From the NCBI RefSeq assembly GCF_001273755.1, contig NZ_LGYA01000001.1:3904730-3968729 (forward strand): 64,000 bases of DNA, in the 5' to 3' direction. Shown here piece by piece: positions 27,037 through 35,691 of this stretch. The stretch's first letter is position 1. Every line of letters begins with the position of its first letter. The notes below the pieces were generated by a model that was not told the DNA's origin, did no database searches, and saw nothing but the letters and a program-made list of their open reading frames with translations. The stretch comes from Peribacillus butanolivorans (GTDB lineage: Bacteria > Bacillota > Bacilli > Bacillales > DSM-1321). The position numbers and the translations under genes were made by a program.

Positions 27037-28677
27037 CTACTTCGTAGGTACTCCCCCTTGTTGTATAAGTTGATATGCTTTCAAAGCCATTTCAACGTTT
27101 AATCTGTTCTCCGGCATATCAAAATCAAAATCAAGAATCTTTTTTATTTTTTCCATTCGATGATAGAGTGTTTGTCTTACAATATGCAATTTTTGAGCCG
27201 TAAGCTTCTTTGAGCGATCAAACTCAAAGTACTTCGTTAAAGTCAGAAGCAATTCCGTTCCATATTCCTTATCATAGTTTATTAAAGGAGAGAGATAGTC
27301 CTCAATAAAATGGGCTGTATCTTGATCATGCTGAATTAATTGAATTAGCCGAAATATGCCAAGGTCTTCGTAAAAGGCACTTGTTGAAAATGTACGATAA
27401 TTTAAAGCTAACTGCGCTTCTCGATAACCAGTATGAGCATCCAAAAGTAACTGGTATTGTCGCCCAACGCCTATACGGATTTGGCTAGATTCACCTTCTC
27501 TAACATATAGCAAGGTATCGATCACTTTCAAGAAGCGTGCCTTAGAGGAATCGGCAGTTCCAAGATCAATAGCTAATACAATAATTTGATTTCTTATTGA
27601 TGTGATATAGGGTGTAAAAGAATATTTTGCGAACCCAGATCGAATTTTTAAAGAATAATGATAAATAGCAGATTCATTTTCTTCATCCGATAAACAAAAT
27701 GAAGACGGATGAAAAACATCTTCGATATCAATGATTGCAATTCGATAACGTATAGAAGTGCGCTTAGATTTTAACGAAATAAATCCCCTTGCTTGTTCCT
27801 CATTGTTGATGCGTCTATAAAGTAAATCATTTAACCATGTGGATTCCAAACGCAATCGTTTTTCATCCAAATAATGTTTACGCAATAAGTCTTGTGAGAT
27901 TGCTAGAGATGCACGATCAAGGATTAGGAAATCAAATTCATCCGATTCACGATCTAAAACCATAACAAGGTACGCCCAGATTTGATCCATTGCTCCGATC
28001 GGTTGGAGAAGAATAGTATGGTCTAATGCCTTCCATTCAACGGGCGAATCATTTGTAATTCGGTCATGCCAGTGTTCTTTATCTTCATAAATGGTTTGGA
28101 GTAGCTGTTCCATAAAGTCATTTTTCAATCCTGGAATCGAAAAAGGTGTTCCATCTATAGGAAGATAGATAATTGGTGCTTCTGTCTTCTGTTGCAACAA
28201 CTTTAAAATATTTGATAACCCATGAGTAGTGAGTGACAATGAATGGAACTCTCTTGAAATCGAATCTAATGTAACCAACTTCTCATGATGAGCATTAATG
28301 ATAAACGAATGTAGGTCCTGTGCTATTTCAACGAAATTTATGAATTCTTTGAAAATAATAATCGGAAAGTTATACTCATTTGCCATCTCGATCATTTCTT
28401 TAGGGATCTCTTCGAAGTAGTGTCCAAGTTCTATACATAAACATGAGGCGTTGCGTTCGATAAGATTTAACAAAAATGAAGTATTAGAGGAGTCTCTCCA
28501 TTCAAACCCAAATCCGGTGGAGAGTATCAGTTCCCCTCCCTGAAAGATGGTATCATCAAAAAACGGGATTTCAAGGACATGTGTCCATTTGACTTGACGG
28601 TTCAACCCGTTTGCCCCCGCAACTACCTCCGTCTTTGAAAAGAGTGAGCGCTTAAGAACATCTTGTACTGTAAGCAT
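27037..28677 (-). CDS. PucR family regulator, AdeR-like
   Basis: 546 residues. N-terminal purine-catabolism-type domain (VQDVLKRSLF...GGELILSTGFGF), a middle GGDEF-like region, and the C-terminal PucR helix-turn-helix (LTKYFEFDRSKKLTAQKLHI, VRQTLYHRMEKIKKIL). Divergent from ald; in B. subtilis the PucR-type AdeR activates ald from the same position, so the same role is inferred. The ATG at 28677 is five bases after GAGGTGG. Confidence 0.85.
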   Translation of the reverse strand: MLTVQDVLKRSLFSKTEVVAGANGLNRQVKWTHVLEIPFFDDTIFQGGELILSTGFGFEWRDSSNTSFLLNLIERNASCLCIELGHYFEEIPKEMIEMANEYNFPIIIFKEFINFVEIAQDLHSFIINAHHEKLVTLDSISREFHSLSLTTHGLSNILKLLQQKTEAPIIYLPIDGTPFSIPGLKNDFMEQLLQTIYEDKEHWHDRITNDSPVEWKALDHTILLQPIGAMDQIWAYLVMVLDRESDEFDFLILDRASLAISQDLLRKHYLDEKRLRLESTWLNDLLYRRINNEEQARGFISLKSKRTSIRYRIAIIDIEDVFHPSSFCLSDEENESAIYHYSLKIRSGFAKYSFTPYITSIRNQIIVLAIDLGTADSSKARFLKVIDTLLYVREGESSQIRIGVGRQYQLLLDAHTGYREAQLALNYRTFSTSAFYEDLGIFRLIQLIQHDQDTAHFIEDYLSPLINYDKEYGTELLLTLTKYFEFDRSKKLTAQKLHIVRQTLYHRMEKIKKILDFDFDMPENRLNVEMALKAYQLIQQGGVPTK

Positions 28678-29146
28678 ATGTACCACCTCATTTAATAATT
28701 GTTAGCTGTCTCATTTTATTATAACTATACTAGAAAGTCTAAGCCCATAATATATGGATCCCTTTCTCTGTTCAATCCCAAGAGAGTTCTTTTACGTACT
28801 TTGATGAAATACCTTAATCAACCTGAGAATCTTTCATAATAGTATCCATTTAACCTTTTCTCATCAGTTATATGTGCTCATGAACCTATTCTATAGAATA
28901 ACGGTGGAGTACTAAAACTGAAAACCAACAAAACATTAGATGAACAATGGAAAAATTATTACTTTTTCACCAATGCTGTATTCATGAAAGTTCAAGATTA
29001 CCTGTCCTAAAGGATTTAAACAATTGTGCTTGGTTAAAAAAAAACTAATATAAATTTAACCTCGTGTCTAATGTAAGGGTTATCATTTTCCTGTAAGATT
29101 TTAGAATGTTCAATTAATTAAATGCAAATAAAAAGGAGAATGAATA
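28678..29146. other. Divergent regulatory region between the PucR-type gene and ald
   Basis: 469 bases, AT-rich. It should hold both promoters, but no convincing sigma-A box pair, palindrome or RNA element was recognised. AAAAGGAG at 29131-29138 is the ald ribosome site. Confidence 0.4.
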
Positions 29147-30268
29147 ATGATAGTAGGAGTTCCTAAAGAATTAAAAACTGCAGAGACTAGAGTGGGATTA
29201 AATCCAACATGGGTAAAAAAATTAACAGCTTCCGGTCATGAAGTACTTATACAAAGCATGGCAGGTGAAGCTAGTGGTTTTTGTGACGAGGAATATGTTT
29301 TGGCTGGAGCAAAAATAGTAAACACGATTGACGAAATTTATGAGATGGCAGAATTTGTTGTTAAAGTGAAGGAACTTCAACCCTATGAATACGGCCTTCT
29401 TAGAGAAAATCAAATGATAATGGCATGGTTTCATTTGGCGGAAGATGTTAATCATGAAATGACACAGGCATTACTAGATAAAAAAGCAATTTCATTATCA
29501 ATGGAATTAATCGTTTTACCTGACGGGACTAGACCTACGATTAAACCAATGAGTGAAATTGCAGGAACATTAGCAATGCTTGAAGCAGTCAAATATGCAC
29601 AATATGGTTATGGCGGAAAAGGAATACTTCTCCGGAAACTGGCCGGTTTGCCGTCGAGCAAAGTATTCATACTTGGTGGTGGCAATGCTGGACTCAATAC
29701 TGCGCAAGTTGCTGTGGGTCTCGGATTGAATGTAACAATCATGGAAGCATCAATGAAACGCATTGATTATTTGAACAATCAGTTGCCACAGGTGGACATT
29801 TTGTGTTGGGATAAAGATACGATGTTCGAAGAACTTATTCAAAGTGATGTTTTAATTAATACAATTTATCCGATGCCAGGGGTAACCGAACCTCTCATAA
29901 CACGAGAGATGGTCAGTAAGATGAAACCTAATTCTATTATTATTGATATTGCAGGAACGGGTATAATTGAAACCTCACGTTATACGACTTTAGAAGACCC
30001 AGTATATTACGAACAAGAAGTCCTACATTACTGTGTCCCTAATATGCCGGCTCTATGTCCACAAACCTCGACAAACATGATGTTGATGACAACCGGCCCG
30101 TATATTATGAACATTGCGAATAGTGGTTTGAAAGAGGTTATAGAAAATGATGTAATCGTAAGAAATTGTATCAGCACTTTGAACGGTGAAATAGTTCATC
30201 ACGAAGTTGGGATCAATCATAACATGTCTTATACAGATATAAATACAGAGTTACTAGTGTCCAAATAA
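29147..30268 (+). CDS. ald: Alanine dehydrogenase
   Basis: 373 residues, normal length. Converts L-alanine to pyruvate and ammonium with NAD+. Family features: start MIVGVPKELKTAETRVGLNP, Lys74-region VVKVKELQP, His in FHLAEDVN, NAD loop GGGNAGLNTAQVAVGLG, and the C-terminal PNMPALCPQTST (usually PNMPGAVPRTST). The last motif is altered at several positions, so this may be a divergent paralogue. Adjacent to an amino-acid permease and divergent from a PucR/AdeR-like regulator, which fits alanine catabolism. Confidence 0.88.
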   Translation: MIVGVPKELKTAETRVGLNPTWVKKLTASGHEVLIQSMAGEASGFCDEEYVLAGAKIVNTIDEIYEMAEFVVKVKELQPYEYGLLRENQMIMAWFHLAEDVNHEMTQALLDKKAISLSMELIVLPDGTRPTIKPMSEIAGTLAMLEAVKYAQYGYGGKGILLRKLAGLPSSKVFILGGGNAGLNTAQVAVGLGLNVTIMEASMKRIDYLNNQLPQVDILCWDKDTMFEELIQSDVLINTIYPMPGVTEPLITREMVSKMKPNSIIIDIAGTGIIETSRYTTLEDPVYYEQEVLHYCVPNMPALCPQTSTNMMLMTTGPYIMNIANSGLKEVIENDVIVRNCISTLNGEIVHHEVGINHNMSYTDINTELLVSK

Positions 30269-30329
30269 TAAAACGTCCTTAGAGTCATCTCATATTTCTA
30301 CGTTTCATTTCTATGAATAGAAATCAGTA

Positions 30330-30415
30330 TACAAGTTATTGAACGAGTCGCTACTAAAGAAATTCCAGGAGTCAGTAAAGATGCCAGTGAGAAGATTTTT
30401 GAAGGAATTATATAA
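30330..30415 (+). pseudogene. IS110-type transposase C-terminal scrap
   Basis: The plus strand reads VIERVATKEIPGVSKDASEK then IFEGII and a stop. This looks like the helix-hairpin-helix start of the Transposase_20 domain of IS110 elements (IPGVSxxxAxxIxxEI). Only about 28 codons survive, so the call is weak by itself, but a clearer IS110 piece lies at 32025-32360. Confidence 0.35.
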
Positions 30416-30649
30416 GATATAATATACATTCCAATGAATTATCCATTCTGCAGACCGAATTCTTTACGAGGAATGGGGAGATAAGTTCTACACAACAAAT
30501 TCATGGATAATTCAAAGTATGCTCCCTAGCATCTTACTGACTTTTTTATGATTTCTAGAAAACCACGTATTAAAAAAGCTATGGAAGTAATAATATAGAT
30601 CCCATTTCTTATAAAAGGTTAAATCAGGTAAAGGAGGAGAGTATTTTAC

Positions 30650-31993
30650 ATGTCAAATTTAAGGAAAACAGATAGAACACTTACACTCATTCCAGTTGTG
30701 TTGTTTGGTTTTTCATTTATGGGGTTAACCACAGCTTTTACTACGTATGGTATTGCGGCTAATATTTCCCACGGTACGGTTCCGGGGGCAATGATAGTTG
30801 CTCTAGTGGTAATGATGTTTACTGCTTACAGTTATGGGAAAATGGCAATTGCGTTTCCATCTTCCGGTTCTGCTTATGTTTATACGCAAAAATCGATCAA
30901 TCCCTCTGTTGGATTTCTTGTCGGATGGGTGATCTTAATGGATTATTTATTTATGCCAATGGTAAATTATTTAGTATTTGGTATTTTTTTCTCAGCAGCC
31001 TTTCCTACAATTCCAAGTTACATCTGGATTGCAGGTATGCTGATGCTCGTCACTTTTATTAATATTAAAGGATTGAAGTTTGCCACAAATGTAAACGCAT
31101 TCATAACGATTTTTGCTTTTCTTTTTATCCTTATCTTTATAGGTTTTTCTATTAAGGAAATTTTTATGGGAGAAAGCACGACAACTCTTTTATCTCTTGA
31201 GCCATTCTATAATTCGAAAGAACCCTTTTCTTATACAATAGCTGGAGCAGCATTATTATGCTTTTGTTTCCTTGGGTTTGAATCAGTTACAGCGTTTGCG
31301 GAAGAGACAGTGAACCCTAAGAAAACAATTCCCCGAGCTGTTATTTTAATTACTCTTGGTGGTGGTTTAATCTTTACAAGTGTTTCATATTTCTCGTATC
31401 TTGTATGGCCAGAGTATAGCACATTTACTAATCCTGATTCGGCTGCCTACGAAATTATTAAACTTGTTGGTGGAAAGGCGATGTACTCAATATATCTTGC
31501 GCTTTACGCATTAGCTGTATTGGGTAGTGCCATGTCGTCCCAGGCAAGTGCATCACGAGTCCTCTATACGATGGGGCGAGATGGACAGTTTCCTGAAAAG
31601 TTCTTTGGCACCCTGCATCCGAGATATAGAACACCCGTAAATAATATACTGATCATTAGTTCTGTCTCTTTGCTTGCTTTATTTTTAAGTTTAGATCTTG
31701 TAGCATCATTTATTAATTTCGGGGCGTTTCTTGCGTATACTTGTGTTAATATTGCCGTAATTGCTCATTATTATATTAGAAATAGAGAACGTTCGGTAAA
31801 AGGAACTGTCTTATATTTATTTATTCCTATTATTGGAGCTGCACTTGATATTTTACTACTTGTGAATCTTGATGTGCACTCAAAGGTACTTGGAGCAAGT
31901 TGGTTAATAATAGGCTTCATTTATTTACTTGTATTGACAAAAGGACTTAAAAAACAGCCACCAGTATTGAAAATTGAAGAAAATATTGTGTAG
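30650..31993 (+). CDS. APC family amino acid permease
   Basis: 447 residues with twelve helices. FSFMGLTTAFTTYGIAAN and SSGSAYVYTQKSINPSVGF correspond to the conserved first-helix glycine region and helix 3 of APC permeases; FLGFESVTAFAEETVNPKKT is the typical helix 6 to loop segment. Lies 380 bases after ald in the same direction and may bring in alanine or a similar amino acid. Good ribosome site (AAAGGAGGAG). Flanked by IS110 scraps on both sides. Confidence 0.85.
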   Translation: MSNLRKTDRTLTLIPVVLFGFSFMGLTTAFTTYGIAANISHGTVPGAMIVALVVMMFTAYSYGKMAIAFPSSGSAYVYTQKSINPSVGFLVGWVILMDYLFMPMVNYLVFGIFFSAAFPTIPSYIWIAGMLMLVTFINIKGLKFATNVNAFITIFAFLFILIFIGFSIKEIFMGESTTTLLSLEPFYNSKEPFSYTIAGAALLCFCFLGFESVTAFAEETVNPKKTIPRAVILITLGGGLIFTSVSYFSYLVWPEYSTFTNPDSAAYEIIKLVGGKAMYSIYLALYALAVLGSAMSSQASASRVLYTMGRDGQFPEKFFGTLHPRYRTPVNNILIISSVSLLALFLSLDLVASFINFGAFLAYTCVNIAVIAHYYIRNRERSVKGTVLYLFIPIIGAALDILLLVNLDVHSKVLGASWLIIGFIYLLVLTKGLKKQPPVLKIEENIV

Positions 31994-32024
31994 ATTTAGA
32001 ATAAAGTCACGATGTTTATAAGAA

Positions 32025-32360
32025 AGATGAAAAACGGCTTAGACACAACTATTGTCGGTATGGGACCTACAGGTCGTTATGGGATTAATCTATCGAAATG
32101 GTTATCTAATTAAAAGATTGATGTCGTAGGTCAATCCTCACCTTGTAAAAAGAAATAAAGAGAATCGAGATAACACTCAGTCCAAAAGTGATAAAAAAGA
32201 CGCTCTCGTGATTGCGGATATGAAACAATCAATGAGATTGTTGTTACACTCTCGATTCTTCCCAAACAATCCGTTTTTAACGTTGGTGAGCACTACGGTT
32301 CTCTTCAACTTCTCTGGAGGAAATCCAGTGGTAGAAAAGGATTTCTTGGCGCTTAATTAC
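32025..32360 (+). mobile_element. Decayed IS110 family transposase fragment
   Basis: In changing frames the plus strand reads TTIVGMGPTGRYGINLSKWL, then KENRDNTQSKSDKKDALVIA and DM. The VGMEPTGHYW-like and SDKKDALVIA motifs belong to the DEDD catalytic domain of IS110 transposases. Several stops and shifts interrupt it and there is no start, so it is dead. IS110 has no long terminal inverted repeats, and none were found. Confidence 0.75.
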
Positions 32361-32573
32361 TCTTTTTCCAATGATGTTAATTAAGAGAAATCAACTATTT
32401 GTTGAACAATGGTGATTGTCACTTGAAATAATGGAAATCTCTAGGTCGGGGAAGTCCCCTATTATTCAATTATTTTCAAACAAATAAAAAAGAACCATAA
32501 AAAAGATGTAGCCATACTTCTTTCTCAATCAAGAATAGAGTATATGCTACACTTTTTTTACTGTAATTAATGT

Positions 32574-32838
32574 TTAGTTTGTACGAGGTCTCTTACCATC
32601 TGAAATAAGACTATTAATTCTTTCGATAATATCGGGAAGTTCACTCATCGTTTTAATCGTAAAATCAGCCCCATTTTGCATAAAGGAGTTTGCAGTTTTA
32701 GAGATTACATTTTCTTTATCAAATTCTGATAGACTAGTAAACTCATCTAAACTTAATCCCATCTCAGAGCTTCTAATAATGACTCCAACAGACCAAACTC
32801 CTGCATTTACTCCCTCTTTAATATCTGTGTGTATAAGG
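32574..32838 (-). pseudogene. phnX (phosphonoacetaldehyde hydrolase) 3' fragment
   Basis: The minus strand reads DIKEGVNAGVWSVGVIIRSS, MGLSLDEFTSLSEFDKENV, FMQNGADFTIKTMSELPDII and ERINSLISDGKRP, which is the C-terminal third of PhnX (HAD family, cleaves phosphonoacetaldehyde to acetaldehyde and phosphate). The nucleophile-bearing N-terminus is absent; similarity stops abruptly near 32838. Confidence 0.75.
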
Positions 32839-32988
32839 GAGATGTGGTGTAGTAATTATATCAGAATTTTCTGTTTTATTAACATCTGTTTGTTCTGATA
32901 TTGCTTTTTCTTGATCCTCATTGGACTTATCATCTGTGTTTGCATATCCACTAAAGAAGACGACTAAGGGGATCCCTATATCGGTGTG
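32839..32988 (-). pseudogene. Fragment of a secreted protein or lipoprotein
   Basis: Open on the minus strand after the stop of the lipoprotein gene: GIPLVVFFSGYANTDDKSNE then DQEKAISEQTDVNKTENSD. A hydrophobic stretch followed by a polar Asp/Glu/Asn-rich part looks like a signal region and linker, but there is no start codon. It abuts the phnX fragment, so two broken genes meet here. Confidence 0.35.
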
Positions 32989-33378
32989 CTAGCCTTCGGT
33001 AAGAGCTAAGTAATACTTTACTTTCCCGTTATATTCAACGATTAGCACGTCATCCCGCTCTTTTGTTGAGTATATTTTTGCTCCTATGGGTAATTGATTG
33101 GCCATACCATCTTTTAACGATTTACTGAAACCATTTGAGAATACCTCTGTAATTTCTCCAACAGATTCGTTCTTAGTCAGTTTAAGCTCATTCACCCATT
33201 CAATATCCGTTTTATAAATTATTTTTTCCCATTGGAGAATGTCTGCATTTTTATCGAGTTTTAAAACTTCTTCTGCATCTGGATTTTTAGATGTCACGGT
33301 TTTGATTTCTGTATTAAAACAACCAGACAAATAAAAAATGCATACCATTAACATGAAAACCACTATATTTTTCTTCAT
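32989..33378 (-). CDS. Putative lipoprotein
   Basis: 129 residues. Lys-rich start, hydrophobic core and a lipobox LSGC with Cys near residue 20, so it should be lipid-anchored outside the membrane. The mature part is about 110 residues (EVLKLDKNADILQWEKIIY, YSTKERDDVLIVEYNGKVKY). The end resembles small DUF3221-like lipoproteins, but the match is weak. The second of two ATG codons is better spaced from GGAGG. Function unknown. Confidence 0.75.
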   Translation of the reverse strand: MKKNIVVFMLMVCIFYLSGCFNTEIKTVTSKNPDAEEVLKLDKNADILQWEKIIYKTDIEWVNELKLTKNESVGEITEVFSNGFSKSLKDGMANQLPIGAKIYSTKERDDVLIVEYNGKVKYYLALTEG

Positions 33379-33551
33379 CATACACCTCCATTCAATTAGA
33401 CGTATGGATTTAACTTTCGTTACTGAATATAGCTATATATTGCGTTTGAAAGTTCCGGCTAATGGCAGCCATCTATTTTTTGGGTTATTCATTCATTTTT
33501 ATCCGAAAAATGCAAATGCCCTTGTTACCAAGGGCATTCGCTCAATCAGAT

Positions 33552-33902
33552 TTAATTAACAAATAGAAATAACTTCCTATGATATTCCTCAAACGTTTGT
33601 TGACTCTTTTCCGTATAGTCCATCCACTTCACCTTTTTACATCTTTCCTCTAATCTTTCATTCAGTTCTTCTTCAATTTCATGCATGAAACGAATGATTT
33701 CACCATACGGCATATTAAAATGACGAGCAGCGAGCCGGGGTGGGGAATGCTTTACCAGTAATCTCATAAAGTGATCGACCGTGTCCGCTTTTGAAGCGAG
33801 ATAATCTTCTTCATTCACGATGAATTCATACACTTGTTTTTTCACGCCAGAAAGTTTGGTCACCTCGTCACGCAATAAAAACTCCATTAATCTTTCGTTC
33901 AT
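33552..33902 (-). CDS. Conserved-looking hypothetical protein behind a Zur box
   Basis: 116 residues, soluble, highly charged and probably all-helical (MNERLMEFLLRDEVTKLSGV, EIEEELNERLEERCKKVKW). There is a helix-turn-helix-like stretch around 55-75 (PPRLAARHFNMPYGEIIRFM) that could bind DNA. Good ribosome site GAGGTAG before the ATG. I do not recognise the family. A near-consensus Zur box lies 127 bases upstream, so it may belong to the zinc-limitation response. Confidence 0.75.
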   Translation of the reverse strand: MNERLMEFLLRDEVTKLSGVKKQVYEFIVNEEDYLASKADTVDHFMRLLVKHSPPRLAARHFNMPYGEIIRFMHEIEEELNERLEERCKKVKWMDYTEKSQQTFEEYHRKLFLFVN

Positions 33903-34028
33903 ATGACTCTACCTCGAATTTGATTATATTTAAACTCCTTGAGATTATGTATGAAAAAGCTATACTGCTCAACACCTCATTATGACATCGTAAACGTTAC
34001 CCATCAAGCAAATCCTATCCTTAAATAC

Positions 34029-34049
34029 AAAGCGTAATAATTACGATTT
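34029..34049. promoter_or_regulatory. Zur box
   Basis: AAAGCGTAATAATTACGATT(T) has one mismatch to AAATCGTAAT-N-ATTACGATTT. The nearest downstream gene is the hypothetical protein on the minus strand (start at 33902). On the plus strand no gene starts until 34535. Confidence 0.7.
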
Positions 34050-34534
34050 AAATTCTATATGTAAAATAACATGTATACTCCCCTTAGTCAAGGTACTCAA
34101 CGGTTATAGCTGAGCAAGGTTTTTTAAGATCGATTAAATGATTGGTTTTTTCATGTAAAAAATATCCCATACCATGTTTTGTTCATTTAATTATGTAAAA
34201 ATCTACTAAATGTATATTTTGCATTGTTTAATGTCAAAATATGACTATACAAAAGGTGATATGAAATAAAAAATTACCTCTATTATTATTTACTGTAATA
34301 TTTTTGTTAAAATTTGATATAATAAATGTAATATTTAGTCAATTGTCACTTTTTTATAGAATTTAGTTTTGTAAAGGGGTAAAATATAGCTAATGACATC
34401 TTGTTTTTTCTAAATGTTTCCGAGGAGTTATAGGGTGGGTATAGCAAGTACATAGTGACAGCAAAAATGCTGTCCGACATATCGGTTGTTTTCATTTGTT
34501 CAGAATAACAATGAAAAGAATAAGGAGTGATTTT
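34050..34534. other. Intergenic region, AT-rich
   Basis: About 480 bases with no ORF I can support. AAGGAG at 34521-34526 is the ribosome site for the YtzE-like gene. No clear RNA element was recognised. Confidence 0.4.
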
Positions 34535-34756
34535 TTGAAACCTTCAACAAATCGCATGTTAACCCGTATTAAATCCGTTTATATGTTCATTAGTAATAAC
34601 GGTACGGTTTCTACTCAAGAGCTTGTAGAAGAATTTGGCATCACTCCTCGAACTGTGCAGCGCGATTTAAATGTCTTAGCTTACAATGACCTTGTTCAAA
34701 GCCCAAGCCGTGGCCTTTGGACGACAACAAGTAAAAAGGTAAAGATGTCATCTTAA
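34535..34756 (+). CDS. ytzE: DeoR-type helix-turn-helix protein, YtzE-like
   Basis: 73 residues, little more than a DeoR helix-turn-helix (RIKSVYMFISNNGTVSTQEL and EEFGITPRTVQRDLNVL). The TTG start is eight bases after AAGGAG. Its place next to the pseudouridine synthase, murJ and ytfP equals the B. subtilis ytzE-ytzG-ytgP-ytfP order, which supports the name. No sugar-phosphate sensing domain is present, so what it responds to is unknown. Confidence 0.85.
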   Translation: MKPSTNRMLTRIKSVYMFISNNGTVSTQELVEEFGITPRTVQRDLNVLAYNDLVQSPSRGLWTTTSKKVKMSS

Positions 34757-34799
34757 AAAGAACGACCACCCGAACGAAAATCGATATGTAAAATAAGTT

Positions 34800-34832
34800 T
34801 GAGGCGGACATAATTGTCCGCCTCATTTTTTC
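34800..34832 (+). terminator. Terminator of ytzE
   Basis: An 11-bp perfect stem (TGAGGCGGACA/TGTCCGCCTCA), loop of four, then TTTTTT. Also lies at the 3' end of the convergent pseudouridine synthase gene. Confidence 0.85.
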
Positions 34833-34843
34833 TTGCTTATTTA

Positions 34844-35566
34844 TTATTCAGTCGGCTGGGCAGCTTTCAGTTGTTCGAGCTCTTCTGCTGTTAACTCCCT
34901 GTATTCGCCAAGTTCAAGTTCTTCATCAAGCTGCAGGCTTCCCATCGAGAGACGCTTTAGATACACGACCCGTTTCCCTACGGACTCAAACATCCGTTTC
35001 ACTTGATGAAACTTCCCTTCCATAATCGTTAGCTCAATATCCGATGTAAGCCCTGATTTTAAAATATTTAATTCACCTGGTTTTGTTTCGTACCCATCAT
35101 CTAGGGTCACGCCGTTGCGGAATGCAGCAATGTCTCGCTCCGTTACTTCGCCGTCAATGACCGCAAAATACGTTTTAGGGACGTGTTTTTTCGGGGAAAG
35201 TAGTTGGTGGGCAAGCTTTCCGTCATTCGTGATCAGCAATAGGCCTTCTGTGTCTTTATCCAAACGTCCGACTGGGAATGGTTCGAATACCGAATCCTCT
35301 GGCTCTAAGATGTCAATGACCGTCTCCTGGTGTTTGTCTTCAGTAGCCGACAACACACCTGGCGGCTTATTCATCATTAAATATATAAATTCTCTATATT
35401 CAACCCGTTCACCATGAACCGTTACGATTTCTGTATCAGGATCCACTTGTTCCTTCGGATCCTTCAGTAGTCGTTCATTGACCTTAACGGCTCCAGATTT
35501 CAAGAGTTTTTTCACTTCTTTTCTGCTTCCGTAACCAATATTGGATAATATCTTATCAATTCTCAT
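34844..35566 (-). CDS. 16S rRNA pseudouridine synthase, RsuA family
   Basis: 240 residues. N-terminal S4 RNA-binding domain (RIDKILSNIGYGSRKEVKKL) and the RsuA/RluB catalytic core with the aspartate-bearing motif GRLDKDTEGLLLITNDG (around 100-116), then KTYFAVIDG and GKFHQVKRMFESVG. It should make pseudouridine in 16S rRNA near position 516. AGGAGG is well placed before the ATG. Corresponds to YtzG of B. subtilis. Upstream of it on the same strand is murJ (126 bases). Confidence 0.92.
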   Translation of the reverse strand: MRIDKILSNIGYGSRKEVKKLLKSGAVKVNERLLKDPKEQVDPDTEIVTVHGERVEYREFIYLMMNKPPGVLSATEDKHQETVIDILEPEDSVFEPFPVGRLDKDTEGLLLITNDGKLAHQLLSPKKHVPKTYFAVIDGEVTERDIAAFRNGVTLDDGYETKPGELNILKSGLTSDIELTIMEGKFHQVKRMFESVGKRVVYLKRLSMGSLQLDEELELGEYRELTAEELEQLKAAQPTE

Positions 35567-35691
35567 TATTTCCTCCTAAAGCCTATTCAGTAAAAAGCCT
35601 TGCCCACTTTTATGACAGGCAAGGCCAATATATTTTAATCAGGGATTACTTCATTCATAATACCCTTTATTTTCCACCGTAAACTTCTATC

